Assembly: GCF_030272615.1 (NCBI RefSeq)
Contig: NC_081414.1
Location: 661,180,438-661,240,437 of the forward strand
Source: Cryptomeria japonica
Taxonomy: Eukaryota > Streptophyta > Pinopsida > Cupressales > Cupressaceae
Direction of reading: 5' to 3'
Length of the DNA stretch: 60,000 bases
Shown: positions 1-11,940 of the stretch, one piece after another
Numbering within the stretch: the stretch's first letter is position 1
Layout of the letters: each line of letters begins with the position of its first letter
Position numbers and translations under genes: made by a program
Notes under the pieces: generated by a model
What the model was told of the DNA's origin: nothing
The model's input: the letters and a program-made list of their open reading frames with translations, nothing else
Databases searched by the model: none

Positions 1-1584
1 AATCACTCAAGTGTGGAAATTGGCTTTGAAATTCTCCTGGAAGATGTCTTGGAAATTTGCAACTCTGAACTTTTTCAACACTTACGCAAATTTTCAAGAG
101 TTTTGAACCTTTTCAACACTAGGCAAATTTTCCTTGTTCATTTAACTTTTTGCTTTATTCCTCAACACTAGCCAAAATTTTCAAATATTTCTCTCACTTT
201 GATTTATCTCTTTTTTTTTCGCATTAATCATCTTTCCATTTTCCTTGGGCAAATTTCTTTCTTGTGCTTAGCCCTTTGCTTTAACTTTTGCTCGTTTTAA
301 TCCACCTATACTTAGCCAAATTTTCCCTTCTCTTCACCTTGGGCTTACTTTGACTTTCTTTGGAAACTTTACCATCTTAGAGGACGAACTTCATGTTGCT
401 TTAGGATTATCCTCTTCATGCCATGGCCGGACTTGATGTGAGGTCAAGGAACTTTCTTACAAGCATGGGTGGACTTTGCTTTAGGAAAAGAAAGTTTTCC
501 ATACTTGAGGGCAGACTTTGCAGTTGGTTGAGGAACTTTTCCCCTTGCCTTGGAGTGGACTTCATCATTAGTTTGGGAAGTTTTCCAAGCTTTCCTAGGG
601 CGGACTTGGTATGTGCTTGAGGAAAGTTTACCATGCTGCCACACTTATCCAAAATTTCTGACTTTTTCCCTTCTCAAAGTGCCAACACTTAACCAATTTT
701 TTTGACTTTTTCCCTTCTCAAAGTGCCAACGCTTAACCAAATTTTTTAACCCACTCCTTGAGCGGACTTTGCACATGGCCAAGGAAATTTTCAATCACGC
801 TTGGGCAGACTTTGCTTGTGCACACGTATGATTGCCCATCTAGAGAGGGCGGACTTTGTATATGCCCATGTATAATTTAGCATACAGAGGGTGGACTTTG
901 CATATGCATGCGTATAATTTCACCTGCCATGGGCAGACTTTGCATGTGCACGTATAATTTCACCTGCCATGGTCTTCAATTGAAAATTTTGTCCTTTCTA
1001 GGCGACCTCCATGATTTAAACAAAGAAATTTTTGATTTTGATTCCAGACAGCCATTTCTTCTAGATATTCAACTAGCTTTTTAGCAATACATCTTCTGGA
1101 TTTGAAGCTATTTCACAATTGGTTTGTTTTGGATGAATTCTTTTGACTTGACACTTCTTCTGACCCTGAAACCATACATGACCCCAAAAAAGAAAAAAAG
1201 CAACTTTCTATTTTTTAGATAAAAGAAGACCGAAAAAGCAGGTCCTAGGAGTGGCCCCAAAATGCCCAAAACAAAACTTTCTAAATTTATAAAAAGCAAA
1301 AAAGCAAAAATTCCTAAAAAAACCAAGTTGTCAGAATTGACCCCAAGGAATTGTGATTTTACTCCTTTGACCTATTTGAGACCATCCGTAGCATCAGAAC
1401 ACCCTTTCAACCATTCCTTCGCTTTACCGACTTTGGCGAATCCTCCAATTTTCACAAAACTTGACTCATTTGCAAGACGAGAAATCAGAGACAAAACCCT
1501 AAGACACCAAAAACGCTCCCCTAAAAAGCAAAAAAAGGGGGGGTCCCCATTTGCAATGGGGTGATGTGCAAAAATATCACAACA
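1..1584 (-). mobile_element. Family G long LTR-like unit, copy G1 (truncated by window edge)
   Basis: The right end matches the ends of G2, G4 and (inverted) G3: a CCCCATTTGCAATGGGG hairpin at 1544-1560 followed by a terminus ending CACAACA at 1584. By comparison with G2 and G3, where a TATA box shows orientation, this end is the start of the unit on the minus strand. The interior is non-coding and holds a GGCGGACTTTGC-type array. Only about 1.6 kb lies in the window, so the other end and its target duplication cannot be seen. The short reading frames across 416-1564 are low-complexity shadows. Confidence 0.75.
420..960. repeat. Degenerate tandem array with GCGGACTT core (in G1)
   Basis: The core G(G)CGGACTT or GGCAGACTTTGC recurs many times with degenerate 30-60 bp spacing, often followed by an ATGC-rich segment and a TTGCCAA or TGCCATGG-like block that can fold back on it. 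The same core appears in the corresponding part of G4 (47240-48520), which puts G1 and G4 in one subfamily. No coding function is supported. Confidence 0.6.
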
Positions 1585-1600
1585 GGTAGAAATTTTATAG

Positions 1601-1684
1601 GGAATTATCTAAATTTTTAGTTGAATTTGTAATAATTTAAATGGAATTATCTAAATTTTTAGTTGAATTTGTAATAATTTAAAA
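1601..1684. repeat. 42-bp tandem duplication, two units
   Basis: The unit beginning GGAATTATCTAAATTTTTAG at 1601-1642 is repeated at once from 1643, with near-perfect identity. It is AT-rich and non-coding, just outside the G1 terminus. Confidence 0.85.
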
Positions 1685-1754
1685 TTTATTATCAATTTTT
1701 ACGTGATAAAACCTTTAGTCAAGGTTTTGTGTTAGCGGGACGGAGATGACATGC

Positions 1755-2660
1755 CTATGGTTATCTCTACGAGGCCATGGATAGAGCCAAATAAGCCATT
1801 TTGTATTTCTATGGTGGAAACACAAGAAACTATGAGATTATTTGGCACATCATTGATTGCAGATGGTCAAGTTAACTCTACTAGCTGATACATAGCTTGG
1901 TCTACCACCTAAACTCAAAGTTCTATTTATTTGATACATTTATGGTTGATGAGGAGGTAATGGCAGACATTGTTTTATGCATTAAAAAGATGTATCCAAT
2001 AATGAGATTTGAGACAATTCTTGGTGAGTTGGAGGTCTCGAAGGGTGTGGAGGGGAGGCTTTTTTCTTCAGCTTGAGAAATTCAAAGGAGGAGTAAACAA
2101 CAACCAGGTAAAAAAAAATCCTTTAATCTTTAGATTAAGAGTCTAGAAACTTGAAAGTGAAGTTGAACAAGTGTTAATTTTTTTACTTAATTCTTATATT
2201 TAAAAAAAAATGTTTTATTGTAGATTTGTGGTGGTAGAATAATAGTGTTGGCACACCAAATCTTCAGAGGCTAGCTATCCATGTTTTTGTCCCATCCTTG
2301 TATTGCTCATGGGTGCGAACACAATTTGAGCCAATTACAAAGCATTCATATGGAGAAGAGTAACAGGTTGAGCTAGGTGCATCTCAATGACCTTTTCTTT
2401 GTTCAATACAACCTTTATCTTCGAAACAAAAAGGTGGAGGGTCTTTCTTGTGCTGTCATTGACTTGGATAATATGAGTCCTTCTGCTGATTGGACTGTTA
2501 AAGAACATAACAAGGTCACATTTACTAAAGAAGATATTACAGAATTGGAGAGAGCAGCCAGCCCTTATGTTGATATTGACTTACATTCTAGTTCAAGGCC
2601 TGAAAAGTTAAGTTATAGTAGGAGGGGCAGAGGAAGATGTAGATTGTATTTGGCTGTTTT
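1755..2660 (+). pseudogene. hAT-superfamily transposase relic (C-terminal half)
   Basis: Translation in drifting frames gives hallmarks of plant hAT (Ac-like, DUF659-type) transposases in the right order: a LYEAMDRAK-like block near 1760-1790, IID.RW and EVMADI..CIKKM blocks at about 1850-2000, a WW...GTPNLQRLAIHV block at about 2225-2280, a GCE-like segment near 2310, and LNDLFFVQYNLYL near 2380-2420, which is the dimerisation-domain end. Several stops and frameshifts break it. A GT at 2108 and an AG ending at 2223 fit a transposase intron between two blocks. Terminal inverted repeats and an 8-bp duplication were not identified. It lies in a gatA intron and is surely inactive. Confidence 0.75.
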
Positions 2661-3710
2661 TTGACATATGCAAATAGTTATGGTGCTGTTAAACAATTAT
2701 TATCTATAATTTTGTTGCAATGCAATGCCTTGTTTGACTTTGAAACTTAAAAATTTCAAAATTTGAGCATTTGAGTGTCATATGTCATATGCCATATGTA
2801 GTGTTTGAATTATGTCAAATTGAGATGGTCAGAGTAGACTTTCTGTAGTCTAAATACATTGATTTCAGTTTTTTTTATTGTGTATTTATGTTGTTTTTTG
2901 GCCATGTTTTGCAGAGCCATAAGTTGAATTTTTGGGCCACTGAGTTTGCATTTTGAAACTATGTTTTCATGTCTTCAATTGATTGTTTGGGATGCTATGA
3001 TTGACAAGATGCATAGAGGTGTATGGCAGGTGGAGAGGCTTCTGAGAACAATATGCTTAAAAAAGTTCCCTCATGTTATTCATCACCTCCATAAATTAAA
3101 CCTTTCAATGCACTTTTTTAATTCAGCTAAAAGTAGCTCTTTGAACAATAATTTTGTTTAATCGTTTTGGATATTTAAATCCTTTCAACACACGACTTAT
3201 ATATATCAGGTATTTGGGGTGGAGTGTCTGAGCTTTGTTGACATTGTTTACAATTGGACAGTTAATGGTTTGAAAGCAGCATGCTCTTAGGGAACAAAGC
3301 ATTATTTTGTATGCTGATGTTCCTATATATAGGCAAAAAATAAAATTTTGAGAATTGGGTGCTTTCAAAAATCTAAAGAAATCATGAACCTACATCTGCA
3401 GTTTATATTTTATCTAGTAGTTTTTGGCTTGTTTTTAACTACAATATTCTGAATTCCAGCAAACTAGCACTCAATGCCTGTTGGAATTATAAATCATGGA
3501 TTGATCATAGATTTCATTTGCATAAGCTCTGCATTATAATGCATATTGTACTATGCTATCAATTTTGATAGCAGGAACACATTTTCAGTGGGAACTTTAA
3601 TCAATTTAGGAATTATTCAAAGTTTTTGCTGATGAGAACAGTGGTTTATCAATTTTTTCAAACAAAACTCTTATTAGTGTAAATTATAATTTATAATATT
3701 ATTATCACAG
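2661..3710. other. Intronic sequence, no feature recognised
   Basis: AT-rich DNA between the hAT relic and the first visible gatA exon. Short open frames occur, but none has a recognisable domain, and no gatA exon was found here. Confidence 0.5.
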
Positions 3711-3890
3711 GAAGTACCTGATTATCCTTCCAAGCTTCTTCCAATTGAGGCTTTGGATTCTAAGCCTTTAAAGGGAATCAAGGTTGGTATTATTCGTGAA
3801 ACACTGGGAGAGGGTGTAGACACAGGAGTGATATCTAGCATTCAAACTGCTGCTTTGCACCTTGAGGAGCTTGGAGCTACATTAAGAGAG
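3711..3890 (+). CDS. gatA: gatA exon (first in window)
   Basis: 180 nt, 60 codons, phase 0 at both ends, starting EVPDYPSKL and ending LGATLRE. It is preceded by ...TTATCACAG and followed by GTTTTATG. The residues match the segment of GatA that contains the K-G-x-x-V-G-I-I-R-E-T strand-turn motif. The preceding exon, which should end near the amidase core, is not found within the 3.7 kb to the left. Confidence 0.95.
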
Positions 3891-4088
3891 GTTTTATGTT
3901 TCTCCTAAAATTCTTCTTACCGTCATGCACATAAAAGAACAAGAGTGCGAATATTTATTATGAGCCAAGAATGAACTAACCTCATCTACCGATGTAAATA
4001 TTTGAGTGTTCTTATGTTATGATATTTGACTTTATTCATTCCTGACTACACATGTTTATGACGATATACTAGTTCTTATTGTTGGTAG

Positions 4089-4183
4089 GTGTCACTTGCA
4101 AGTTTCTCTCTTGGTTTGCCAGCATATTATGTGCTGGCATCATCTGAAGCTTCTTCCAATTTAGCACGCTATGACAATGTCAG
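4089..4183 (+). CDS. gatA: gatA exon
   Basis: 95 nt, entering in phase 0 and leaving 2 nt (AG) of a split arginine codon. It begins [20 protein letters not shown], one of the most conserved GatA stretches, and ends YDNVR. The acceptor is TTGGTAG and the donor is GTAGAAG, a weak but GT-containing site. The intron before it is about 200 bp. Confidence 0.95.
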
Positions 4184-4569
4184 GTAGAAGTATATTGATA
4201 TAGACACATTTTTCAGATTTCCAAATATAAACTAAGGCAGATGACTCTTCAGCAAGTTATAGACACATTTTTTATATTTCTAAAATTAAACTAAGGCAGA
4301 TGACTGTTATTTCAGCAATATGAATATCATTGTAGTTTTGCAATATTTCTCTCACATGCTTGACTTAATTCATGAATATCAATGCAGATATTGGTTGTTA
4401 ATGTTTAATAATTTGTAGATTGGCGAGGGTTATCTAAAAATGAGTTTTTTTCACAGGATTAATCTTAGAAACTGGGTCATATTGTATTAAGCTATAATAT
4501 TCTAATTTTCCTTTGTATTTGGCTTAAAACACTGTTATGTTTGTCCTTACTTTATGCATTATGGTATAG

Positions 4570-4645
4570 GTATGGTCATCAAGTGCCTGCTGATGATTTG
4601 GAATCAATGTATGGTGGTTCCCGAGCCAAAGGCTTTGGTCCAGAG
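4570..4645 (+). CDS. gatA: gatA exon
   Basis: 76 nt. The first base completes the split arginine codon, followed by 25 codons reading YGHQVPADDLESMYGGSRAK and then GFGPE. This corresponds to the R-Y-G segment of the amidase fold that contacts substrate in the family. Acceptor ATGGTATAG, donor GTTTGTAC. Confidence 0.95.
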
Positions 4646-5055
4646 GTTTGTACTTAGTATGCTACCTTACAACCATAAGTGTGCATTTTGATGGCAGAAC
4701 CATTTTGTAGTTGGTAAGCCGCCTTACATGCCATATCCAACTTGCAACTTGTGGATCACTTCTAAATTATATTTGTTCTAGATAAGTTATGCCATGAATG
4801 TTTTATATTTTTCTGATTTGTGTTCATTTTTAGCATAATGAGTTCAGAATGTGCATTTCATATTCTCAAATTTCATCAAACTCAGGTTCATGAATTTCAT
4901 TTTTTAATCCATTTTGTTTGTGAAATTATTTATTTGAATAGTTAGTCATCATCCACTCATTTCACCTTTTTGGTGGCTCTAATATCAATTTCTACAGCAT
5001 CTTTGGAAATGAATAACCTCTAACCAATATGTAATGGTTGCTTTTCCATCTTCAG

Positions 5056-5133
5056 GTAAAGAGACGAATTTTGACAGGAACATATGCTCTTTCAGCAGGG
5101 TATTATGATGCATACTACAAGCGTGCCCAGCAG
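5056..5133 (+). CDS. gatA: gatA exon
   Basis: 78 nt, exactly 26 codons, phase 0 at both ends. It carries the GatA hallmark [19 protein letters not shown]. Acceptor CATCTTCAG, donor GTATTTC. Flanking introns are 410 and 239 bp, ordinary in size. Confidence 0.96.
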
Positions 5134-5372
5134 GTATTTCAAAATGTTATCTAAATGTTTTCTTTTGCTCTTAAAGTTTAATGGAACTAACTGAAAGTGT
5201 GGTTAAATTTTACTCCCATTCTTCTCACCTTGTGCTCAATTACTGAGATTGTTCATTTCAGGTTGGAGATTGCACTTATTTGATCCTGGATGCATATTAT
5301 TGTATTTTACCAAGTATTGATAGTGAACTGGATGGTTAACTAATACAGTTCAAATAACTTATAATATTTCAG

Positions 5373-5466
5373 GTCAGGACGCTAATCCAAAAAGATTTTA
5401 GTAAGGCTTTGGAGGGAACTGATATCCTGATTTCGCCAGCTGCACCTACAGCTGCCTATAAGATAG
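5373..5466 (+). CDS. gatA: gatA exon
   Basis: 94 nt, phase 0 in, leaving one base (G) of a split glycine codon. It reads VRTLIQKDF...[19 protein letters not shown]. The block D-x-L-x-S-P-x-x-P-T is the conserved strand lining the amidase active site. Acceptor ATATTTCAG, donor GTATGC. Confidence 0.96.
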
Positions 5467-5549
5467 GTATGCTTGTAATTTTAAATGCTATGTGATAAAA
5501 TATTTTCTGCAGGACACTGAACATTAATTATCCATCTTTCCAATTTCAG

Positions 5550-5599
5550 GTGAGAAAGCAAATGATCCATTGTCAATGTATGCAGGCGATATAATGACG
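5550..5599 (+). CDS. gatA: gatA exon before the 53-kb intron
   Basis: 50 nt; two bases complete the split glycine codon, then 16 codons read EKANDPLSMYAGDIMT. D-P-x-x-M-Y-x-x-D-I-x-T is conserved in GatA. The donor GTAATAT at 5600 opens the giant intron; the next in-phase GatA residues ([10 protein letters not shown]) do not appear until 58556. Confidence 0.95.
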
Positions 5600-7309
5600 G
5601 TAATATATTCATTCCATAGGTTCCCTTAGATTATGAATCTTTTTGAACTGTAAGACACCCATTTATTGCTTTTAAAACTATGAAGCAGCCTAGAAACTTG
5701 TTCTGCTGAATCCTGTTTACATGCGGGCACAGATTCATTAGTGGACTGGTTGCACTGACTACAGTAATAAATATTGGGAAAGTAAAATATTGCTATCTAG
5801 ATTTTCCCATGCCCTTTAGAGAGTGCTATCTATGTATTTCTTGTTGCCGGGAATAATCATTATGTTATGTTCGTTTACAACCTTTGTTTTGAGGAATACA
5901 AGTCAGTAATCAAATGTTAGCTTCAGCTACTTTTTTATTTTGTTTTCCAATGAAGGGAGATTTATATTTTATCCACCTCTTAAAGGGCCATTGAGTTCTC
6001 CTATCAGTTTTTATTTTGGAAAAACAATTTATGCTGAACAATATCTGATCACGAATAATGTGGCATCGCTGCATTAAGATGAAAGCAATGATTAAATTGA
6101 TAATGGATGCTTCACAAATCTGGAGTTCTCACTCAAGGAATGGTTTTGACTTAGCACATGTTTGAATTGTTGTAATAATCAGTTGTACCTCTTGTTTTCA
6201 TTTGTATTTCTCTTAGTTGATAGAACAGGACATATTATACAAGGACATTCTTCTATCTACAGGCATGCCAATGTCTACACTATTTATATTCTTGCACTAT
6301 GATATATTTTGTCAAATGAACCCTTGCAAAAATATTTTCTCCTTAATGTCTCTTTAGCATATCCTGGTTTCAGATGATATCCCTTTGTTTCATTGAACCT
6401 TTGGAATGTGAGGACATTATGCTTAGAAGGATCTCATTTAAAAACCTGGGTTGGGTGTGTCTGTACAAACTATATATAAAATATTGAAACTATAAACAAT
6501 AGCCATAATCTGCACAAAATATACAAAATCAAAATACAGAACACAGCTGATAATTTACAACTCAATGTCAAACGTTAATGATGGATCAAAATGGTATATA
6601 AATGTACACAATACAGCAATATTCAATGGTCAAACATGCAACTGTAGGTGCAAACGCAATACAAATCATCATACTACTCTTCATTGAGAGCATCAACATC
6701 ATAAAGCGTTAAGCTCCCAATCACTGATCAAGACTAGTTATTTTTGAAGTTAGTTTATAGGTTTACATTTTGGAGGGGACTGGCTATGCAGGTATATCTA
6801 GGGCAAACCCAAGACCAATCCAGGCAGGATCTACAGCCCTGGGTTGTACCCGAGCAGGACCTACACTCCTGGGATGCATTTGCACACATGCAAGGCATAC
6901 CTGTACCAGCTATAAATCTGGTATTGTATGCCCTTGGTAGATCCAGTAATGTTCAGTAACTCTATACTTAGCTATCTAACGAGAAGATTATGTAAGAATT
7001 TTACTACAGTTGGCTAAGTATAAACCTTAACAGGGTGATCTAAACAGGCTATCAAGGATAACATTTCAGATTTATCACCTACATTCAGAAACCATTCTTT
7101 TTAAAAGAAGGTAATACAACCACAGCTTAAGTGACTTTTCAGCTTCAGACAGAAAAAAAACTTAAAAGAATGTGACCAAAATAGGTAAATTGGACTAACG
7201 CCATCAATAATGAGAGAGGCAAGTGTTGGTGATAAAAGTTCTGTAACACAAATGATAAGTTTGAATCAAAATTAAAGTTGAAGAAAATATCCAAAGTAAT
7301 TACTCCCCC
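5600..7309. other. Intron 5' part, no element recognised
   Basis: AT-rich DNA with no domain-bearing frame. A stretch at about 5697-5765 resembles 13689-13752 plus the bases after 18414 (see findings). The rest looks like old unique intron sequence. Confidence 0.5.
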
Positions 7310-7848
7310 TGTTAGTTTTAGAATCAGAAATGAAGTAAGCAGAAATACAACAGCACATAGAGCAAGGAACACAGCAGATACCCTGGGAAAACCCTCCTCG
7401 AGGGAGAAAAACCCAGCAAAAATATATCTCTTATATATTTGAAGAACAATCGCAGAAATCTGCTTACAGATCAGGCCCTACACAAGGCCAAATATCATAC
7501 ACTATGTATGCACTTGGAGATAGCGCGATCTCCTTGGATACACACAATAATGACACCTTTCCTTGAAGCAAATCTGCTTCTCTTAGAATTCGAACCTGCT
7601 ACGGCAGTGCGAATCCTCTGCTGAAAAATATGAATTGGAGAATGAATGAATTGATAGTCAAATGAACTAACCTCACCTTGCTTATATATAAGTCTAGGCG
7701 GCTACATTTCTAGGTCGGCCCCTAGAATAATAAAAATGAAAAATATTATTCATATGTCAAGGCCGACTTGCCTTGAGAAATATTTATTAAGGGAAAAATA
7801 CAAATGAGTTAAGGAGAAAAAATATCTCCCGACGCTATAACATTAACA
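7310..7848 (-). mobile_element. Solo copia LTR, related to copia C LTRs
   Basis: 539 bp starting TGTTAGTTTTAG and ending ATTAACA, flanked by CCCCC on both sides (7305-7309 and 7849-7853), which fits a 5-bp target duplication although homopolymers are weak evidence. Read on the minus strand it matches the 3' part of the copia C LTR: the CTCGAGGGAGGGTTTTCCCAGG-like hairpin block and the GATC(C/T)TAAAACTAACA terminus. No internal sequence remains, so it is a solo LTR left by LTR-LTR recombination. Confidence 0.85.
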
Positions 7849-7891
7849 CCCCCAAGCAATTTTCCAAGCACCCAAATAATTCTCTTAAATT

Positions 7892-8566
7892 TGTTAATTT
7901 AAACCCTAGGTATGATAATCAGATTTATCTTATTCAATTATGCCCTGGTTTGTATTAGATTTGTAGTAGTTTAGTGAACCAACATGCATTAAATTGTGCC
8001 CTAGATTGTAATCAGATTTGCAGAACTTAGTAAGACAACATAAATCAGAAATATGATAGAAGACAAACAAGCATACCCTGGGAAAACCTCCAAGGAGGAA
8101 AAACCCAGCATGAAAGACCCACAGGTCAGATTATATATTCTCCTCTAAATAACAGTACAATACTTAGCTCGAATCTGATCTTGACATATCAGATCTGTCC
8201 TTGTATGCTTCAATGACTTGCCTCAAGATATGCTATGTCCCCTTGGACAATATTACACCAAACTGAATAATTCGCCCTCTTCCTTAGGTTCGCACAGCAG
8301 AGCTAATTTGCATTCTGATTTTAATTGAACTTGATGATATTGACTTGCAAAATGATCTTTATTTATATGCCTCTTTACTTTATTAAGGTCGGCCCTTTCT
8401 TGAAGTCGACCTCCTTATATTTTAGGCGCTTAATGTTATTTGGTGCTAATATTTAATTGAAGCGTGGATTTAGGATAGGGCCACGTTAGGGTAGGACCCG
8501 GTCCTAAAGGAGTTCGGATGTTGCCTTAAGGCAATCCGAACCCCTATACCCTAGTTACAATCAACA
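7892..8566 (-). repeat. Copia A 3' LTR
   Basis: 675 bp, TGTTAATTTAAACC...ATCAACA on the + strand. Minus-strand reading gives TGTTGATTG...AATTAACA. A TATAAATA box lies near 8360 (minus strand). It includes the CCTGGGAAAACCTCC...GGAGG hairpin block common to copia LTRs in this window. Confidence 0.95.
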
Positions 8567-8585
8567 CTCCCTCTTAACTAGGGAG
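8567..8585 (-). promoter_or_regulatory. Copia A polypurine tract (hairpin form)
   Basis: On the minus strand it reads CTCCCTAGTTAAGAGGGAG directly before the 3' LTR. This is the expected plus-strand primer site and also a 6-bp-stem hairpin. Near-identical 19-mers sit at the same place in copia B, C and D. Confidence 0.9.
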
Positions 8586-8616
8586 GAGGAGAATACATAA
8601 TCTGAACCTTTTACGT

Positions 8617-8820
8617 TCCATCTAGCACACAAGCATAGAATGGATCTAGCACACAAGCATAGAATTACATCTTCCACCTAGCACACAAGCATAGGATGGT
8701 TCTAGCACACAAGCATAGAAAGTGTAATACATCAGTGGGTCTTTACATTATTACAACTATCCATCTAGCACACAAGCATAGATTGGATGAAATTCATTCT
8801 TGCACACAAGCAAAGAATGA
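8617..8820. repeat. Tandem CTAGCACACAAGCATAGA repeats in copia A 3' UTR
   Basis: About six copies of a roughly 24-bp unit with core TCTAGCACACAAGCATAGA lie between the pol stop and the polypurine tract. Each core can pair CTA-GC with GC-TAG around a short loop with one bulge. Confidence 0.85.
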
Positions 8821-8839
8821 TTCAAAGTGCTACCAATAG

Positions 8840-11800
8840 TCACTGAGATTGAAGCTCCCTCTCAATCAGGGTTCCGTTTTCCATGACACCGAGTCTATCT
8901 CTGAAGTACTCGAACTTCACTCTGGATAAGGGTTTGGTGAGGATGTCAGCAATCTGTTCATCTGTGCTAATGTACTTTAGGTGAATGGCGCCTCTCTGCA
9001 CCATATCCCGAATGTAATGATAGTGTGTTTCCACATGTTTGGACCGATCATGAAATACAAGATTTACTGACATCTTTATACAGCTTTGATTATCACAATG
9101 AATGGTGGTAGGATCATTGAATTGACCAAATAATCCAACAAGAAGCTTACGGAGCCACACTGCTTCTCTGGATGCAACAGATGCGGCAATGTACTCAGCT
9201 TCCGCAGTGCTTAATGCTACCGAAGATTGCTTCCTGCATGCCCAAGAGATTACTGCGGAGCCCAAGTTGAAGCAGATGCCTGAAGTGCTTTTCCTGTCCT
9301 TGACACTTCCTGCCCAATCTGAATCTGAGTAGCCTTTCAGGAGGATTGGGGTATTAAGTGTATACTTCAGCCCATAACCAATCGTGCCATGTAGATATCT
9401 TAGAATGTGCTTGGCAACAACCAGGTGAACATGTTTCGGTGAGCTCATGAACTGACTGAGAGCATTTACAGCATAGCAGATATTTGGCCTAGTATTGACT
9501 AGGTACATCAGGGAGCCAATCAACTGTCTGTACTCAGAAGGATCTGCAAAATCTGAGTTAGCTGCAGAAACACTTAACTTCTTTAAGTTAGATTCCATAG
9601 GAGTACGCATAGGTTTACAATCCATCATTCTAAATCTTTTCAAAATATCAATAGTTTATTTTCCCTGACTTAGAAAGATTTCATTAACTCTTTGCCATAC
9701 TTCTAACCCTAGGAAGTAGTGCATTAGACCTAAATCTTTCATTTCAAATTCTGAGGCTAATTCCTTTTTACATCTTATGATTAATTTATTTTCACCCGTG
9801 AGAAATAAATCATCTACATACAAAACTAAAATAAGCATCTCATTATTATAAATTTTCAAGTAAATGTTAGCATCAACATCATTCTTGGAAAACCCTAAAC
9901 TTAGTAAGTACTTATCAATTCTTTCATACCAAGCGCGAGGAGCCTGTTTGAGCCCATATAAGGCTTTCTTCAACCTGCAAACATGAGAATCTCTTTTATG
10001 GATTACATAACCTTCTGGTTGCTCAAAATAGACTTCCTCCTCAATGACTCCATTGAGGAAAGCTGTCTTAACGTCCATTTGATGCAGCTCCCAACCTTTG
10101 GCTGCAGCAATAGCTATTATAGACCTAATAGAGGTATATCTAGCAACAGGGGCAAAGGTTTCTTCATAATCTATTCCTTCCTTTTGAGAAAAACCACGAG
10201 CTACAAACCTAGCTTTATATTTTTCAATACTACCATCAGCATTATGTTTAATTTTAAACAACCATTTAGAGGAAACGACAGACTTACCTTTGGGTCTGGG
10301 TACAATGTCCCAGACATCATTCTTGATGATAGACCCATACTCTTCATCCATGGCTAATTTCCAAGCATGATGGGACATAGCTTCATCGATATTGTGGGGT
10401 TCAGACTCAATTATATTGCACATCACAGAAATGTAGTTGGTGTGATTTTGGACACTCTTGCTGTTTCTGAAGGTTCCTCTGGGAGAAGCAAACCCTTCAG
10501 CATCTTGAATTGTATTTCTAACCCAGAGTGGTCACTTCTTGTAGACCACAATATCCTGAGGTATATCTGTAGATTGCATGGGTTCTGATGAGTCATTCTG
10601 AACTTCCTGATCTGGGAGATCAGTAGACTCCTCCTGTAACTCAGGTTTAGCATCAACAATTGAATCTTGTTTTTCCATCATCATATCATCATTGTTGGTT
10701 AATGAACCTTTAGATCTTTTGAAAGCAATATCTTCTTCAAAGGTTACATCTCTACTTACCTCAACATACCTTTGACCTGAAATGTAGATCCTGAAAGCTT
10801 TGGAAGATTCGCTGTATCCTACTAGGATGCCTTTCTTTCTAGATGGATCCAGCTTGGTTCTTTTTTCTTTAGGCACATGAACATACACAGGGCTTCCAAA
10901 TATCCTTAGGTGACTGATGTCAGGTTTGATTTCTGAAAATGCTTCTTCAGGTGTTACATTCTTTAGGACTTGATGAGGACATCTATTTTGAATATAAACT
11001 GTGGTTTTGGATGCTTCTGCCCATAGAAAAGGTTGCAAGTCTTGATCATGAATCATGGCTCTTGCAGCTTCAACAATGGTCCTGTTCTTTTTTTCAGCAA
11101 CTCCATTTTGCTGAGGGTTGTAGGGAACACATAACTCCCTCTTAATTCCTGCTTTAACACAAAAGTCATAGAAGCTACCTGAGGTGTATTCACCTCCATT
11201 GTCAGACCTCAAACATTTAATTCGATTTCTTGTAGTATTTTCAACTAAGGCTTTGAATTGTTTAAATCTGTTTAGGACTTCTTCAGACTCTTTAGATTTA
11301 AGAAAATAGATCCATGTTTTCCTAGAGAAATCATATATGAAGATAACATAATATAAGAACCCGCTAGGAGATGCTACTGACATGGGACCACATAAATCTG
11401 AGTGAATAAGCTCTAACCTTTCTTTAGCCCTACTATCGCTTTTATGAAAGGGATTCTTTACATTCTTACCCATTGCACAACCTTTACAAGCATCATCATG
11501 AGATAAACTGAGATTAGGCATACCTTTGACCATTTTACCGAGAGTGGGAAGAGCTTGAAAGTGAAGATGACCCAATCTTCTATGCCATAGCTCGCATGAT
11601 TCAGGGGTCTCATGAATGAGAGCTTGAATTGGATTGGCTGCAAGCTTATATAAACTATCACATCTATGTCCAATAATACGAATAGATTTGAAGTTAGATT
11701 TCTTAGACCAAGCGAGTACTTTCCCTTCAGAAAATGCTATTTGCAAACCCTTATCTTCTAAAGCCGAAATAGAAATAAGATTTCTTTTAATACCAGGTAC

Positions 11801-11940
11801 AAATAGAATATCACAGAGTTGTAAGGAAATACCAGAATCTAGTTTTAGAGAGGTAGTACCGGAACCTTTTACCAAGTATCGAGCATCATCACTGATTACA
11901 ACATGAAGATTGGTGTCTTTTTCAATAAGATCTGAGATGC
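8840..11940 (-). pseudogene. Copia A pol (integrase, reverse transcriptase, RNase H)
   Basis: Domains in minus-strand order: the HRRLGHLHF...CKGCAMGK zinc-binding end of integrase (about 11590-11460), integrase core with HSDLCGP, RSDNGGE and the PQQNGVAEKKN block (D,D,E residues present), then RT with KARFVARGF, QMDVKTAFLNG and the LYVDDLF catalytic motif near 9800, then RNase H with DSDWAGS, STAEAEYIA and a final ADILTKPL segment. It is interrupted by a TGA at 10529-10531 and a TAA at 9656-9658, both in frame with downstream homology. The start is lost through a frameshift from gag-protease near 11935. The domain order (integrase before RT) is diagnostic of copia. Confidence 0.9.

Noticed and set aside
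1262-1564. 100-residue Lys-rich protein at the G1 end
   Set aside because: Low-complexity reading of the AAAAAGCAAAAA stretches that recur non-coding in G4 (50150-50180).
6744-6959. 71-residue intronic protein
   Set aside because: No similarity to any family that I recognise and no sign of exon borders that fit gatA.
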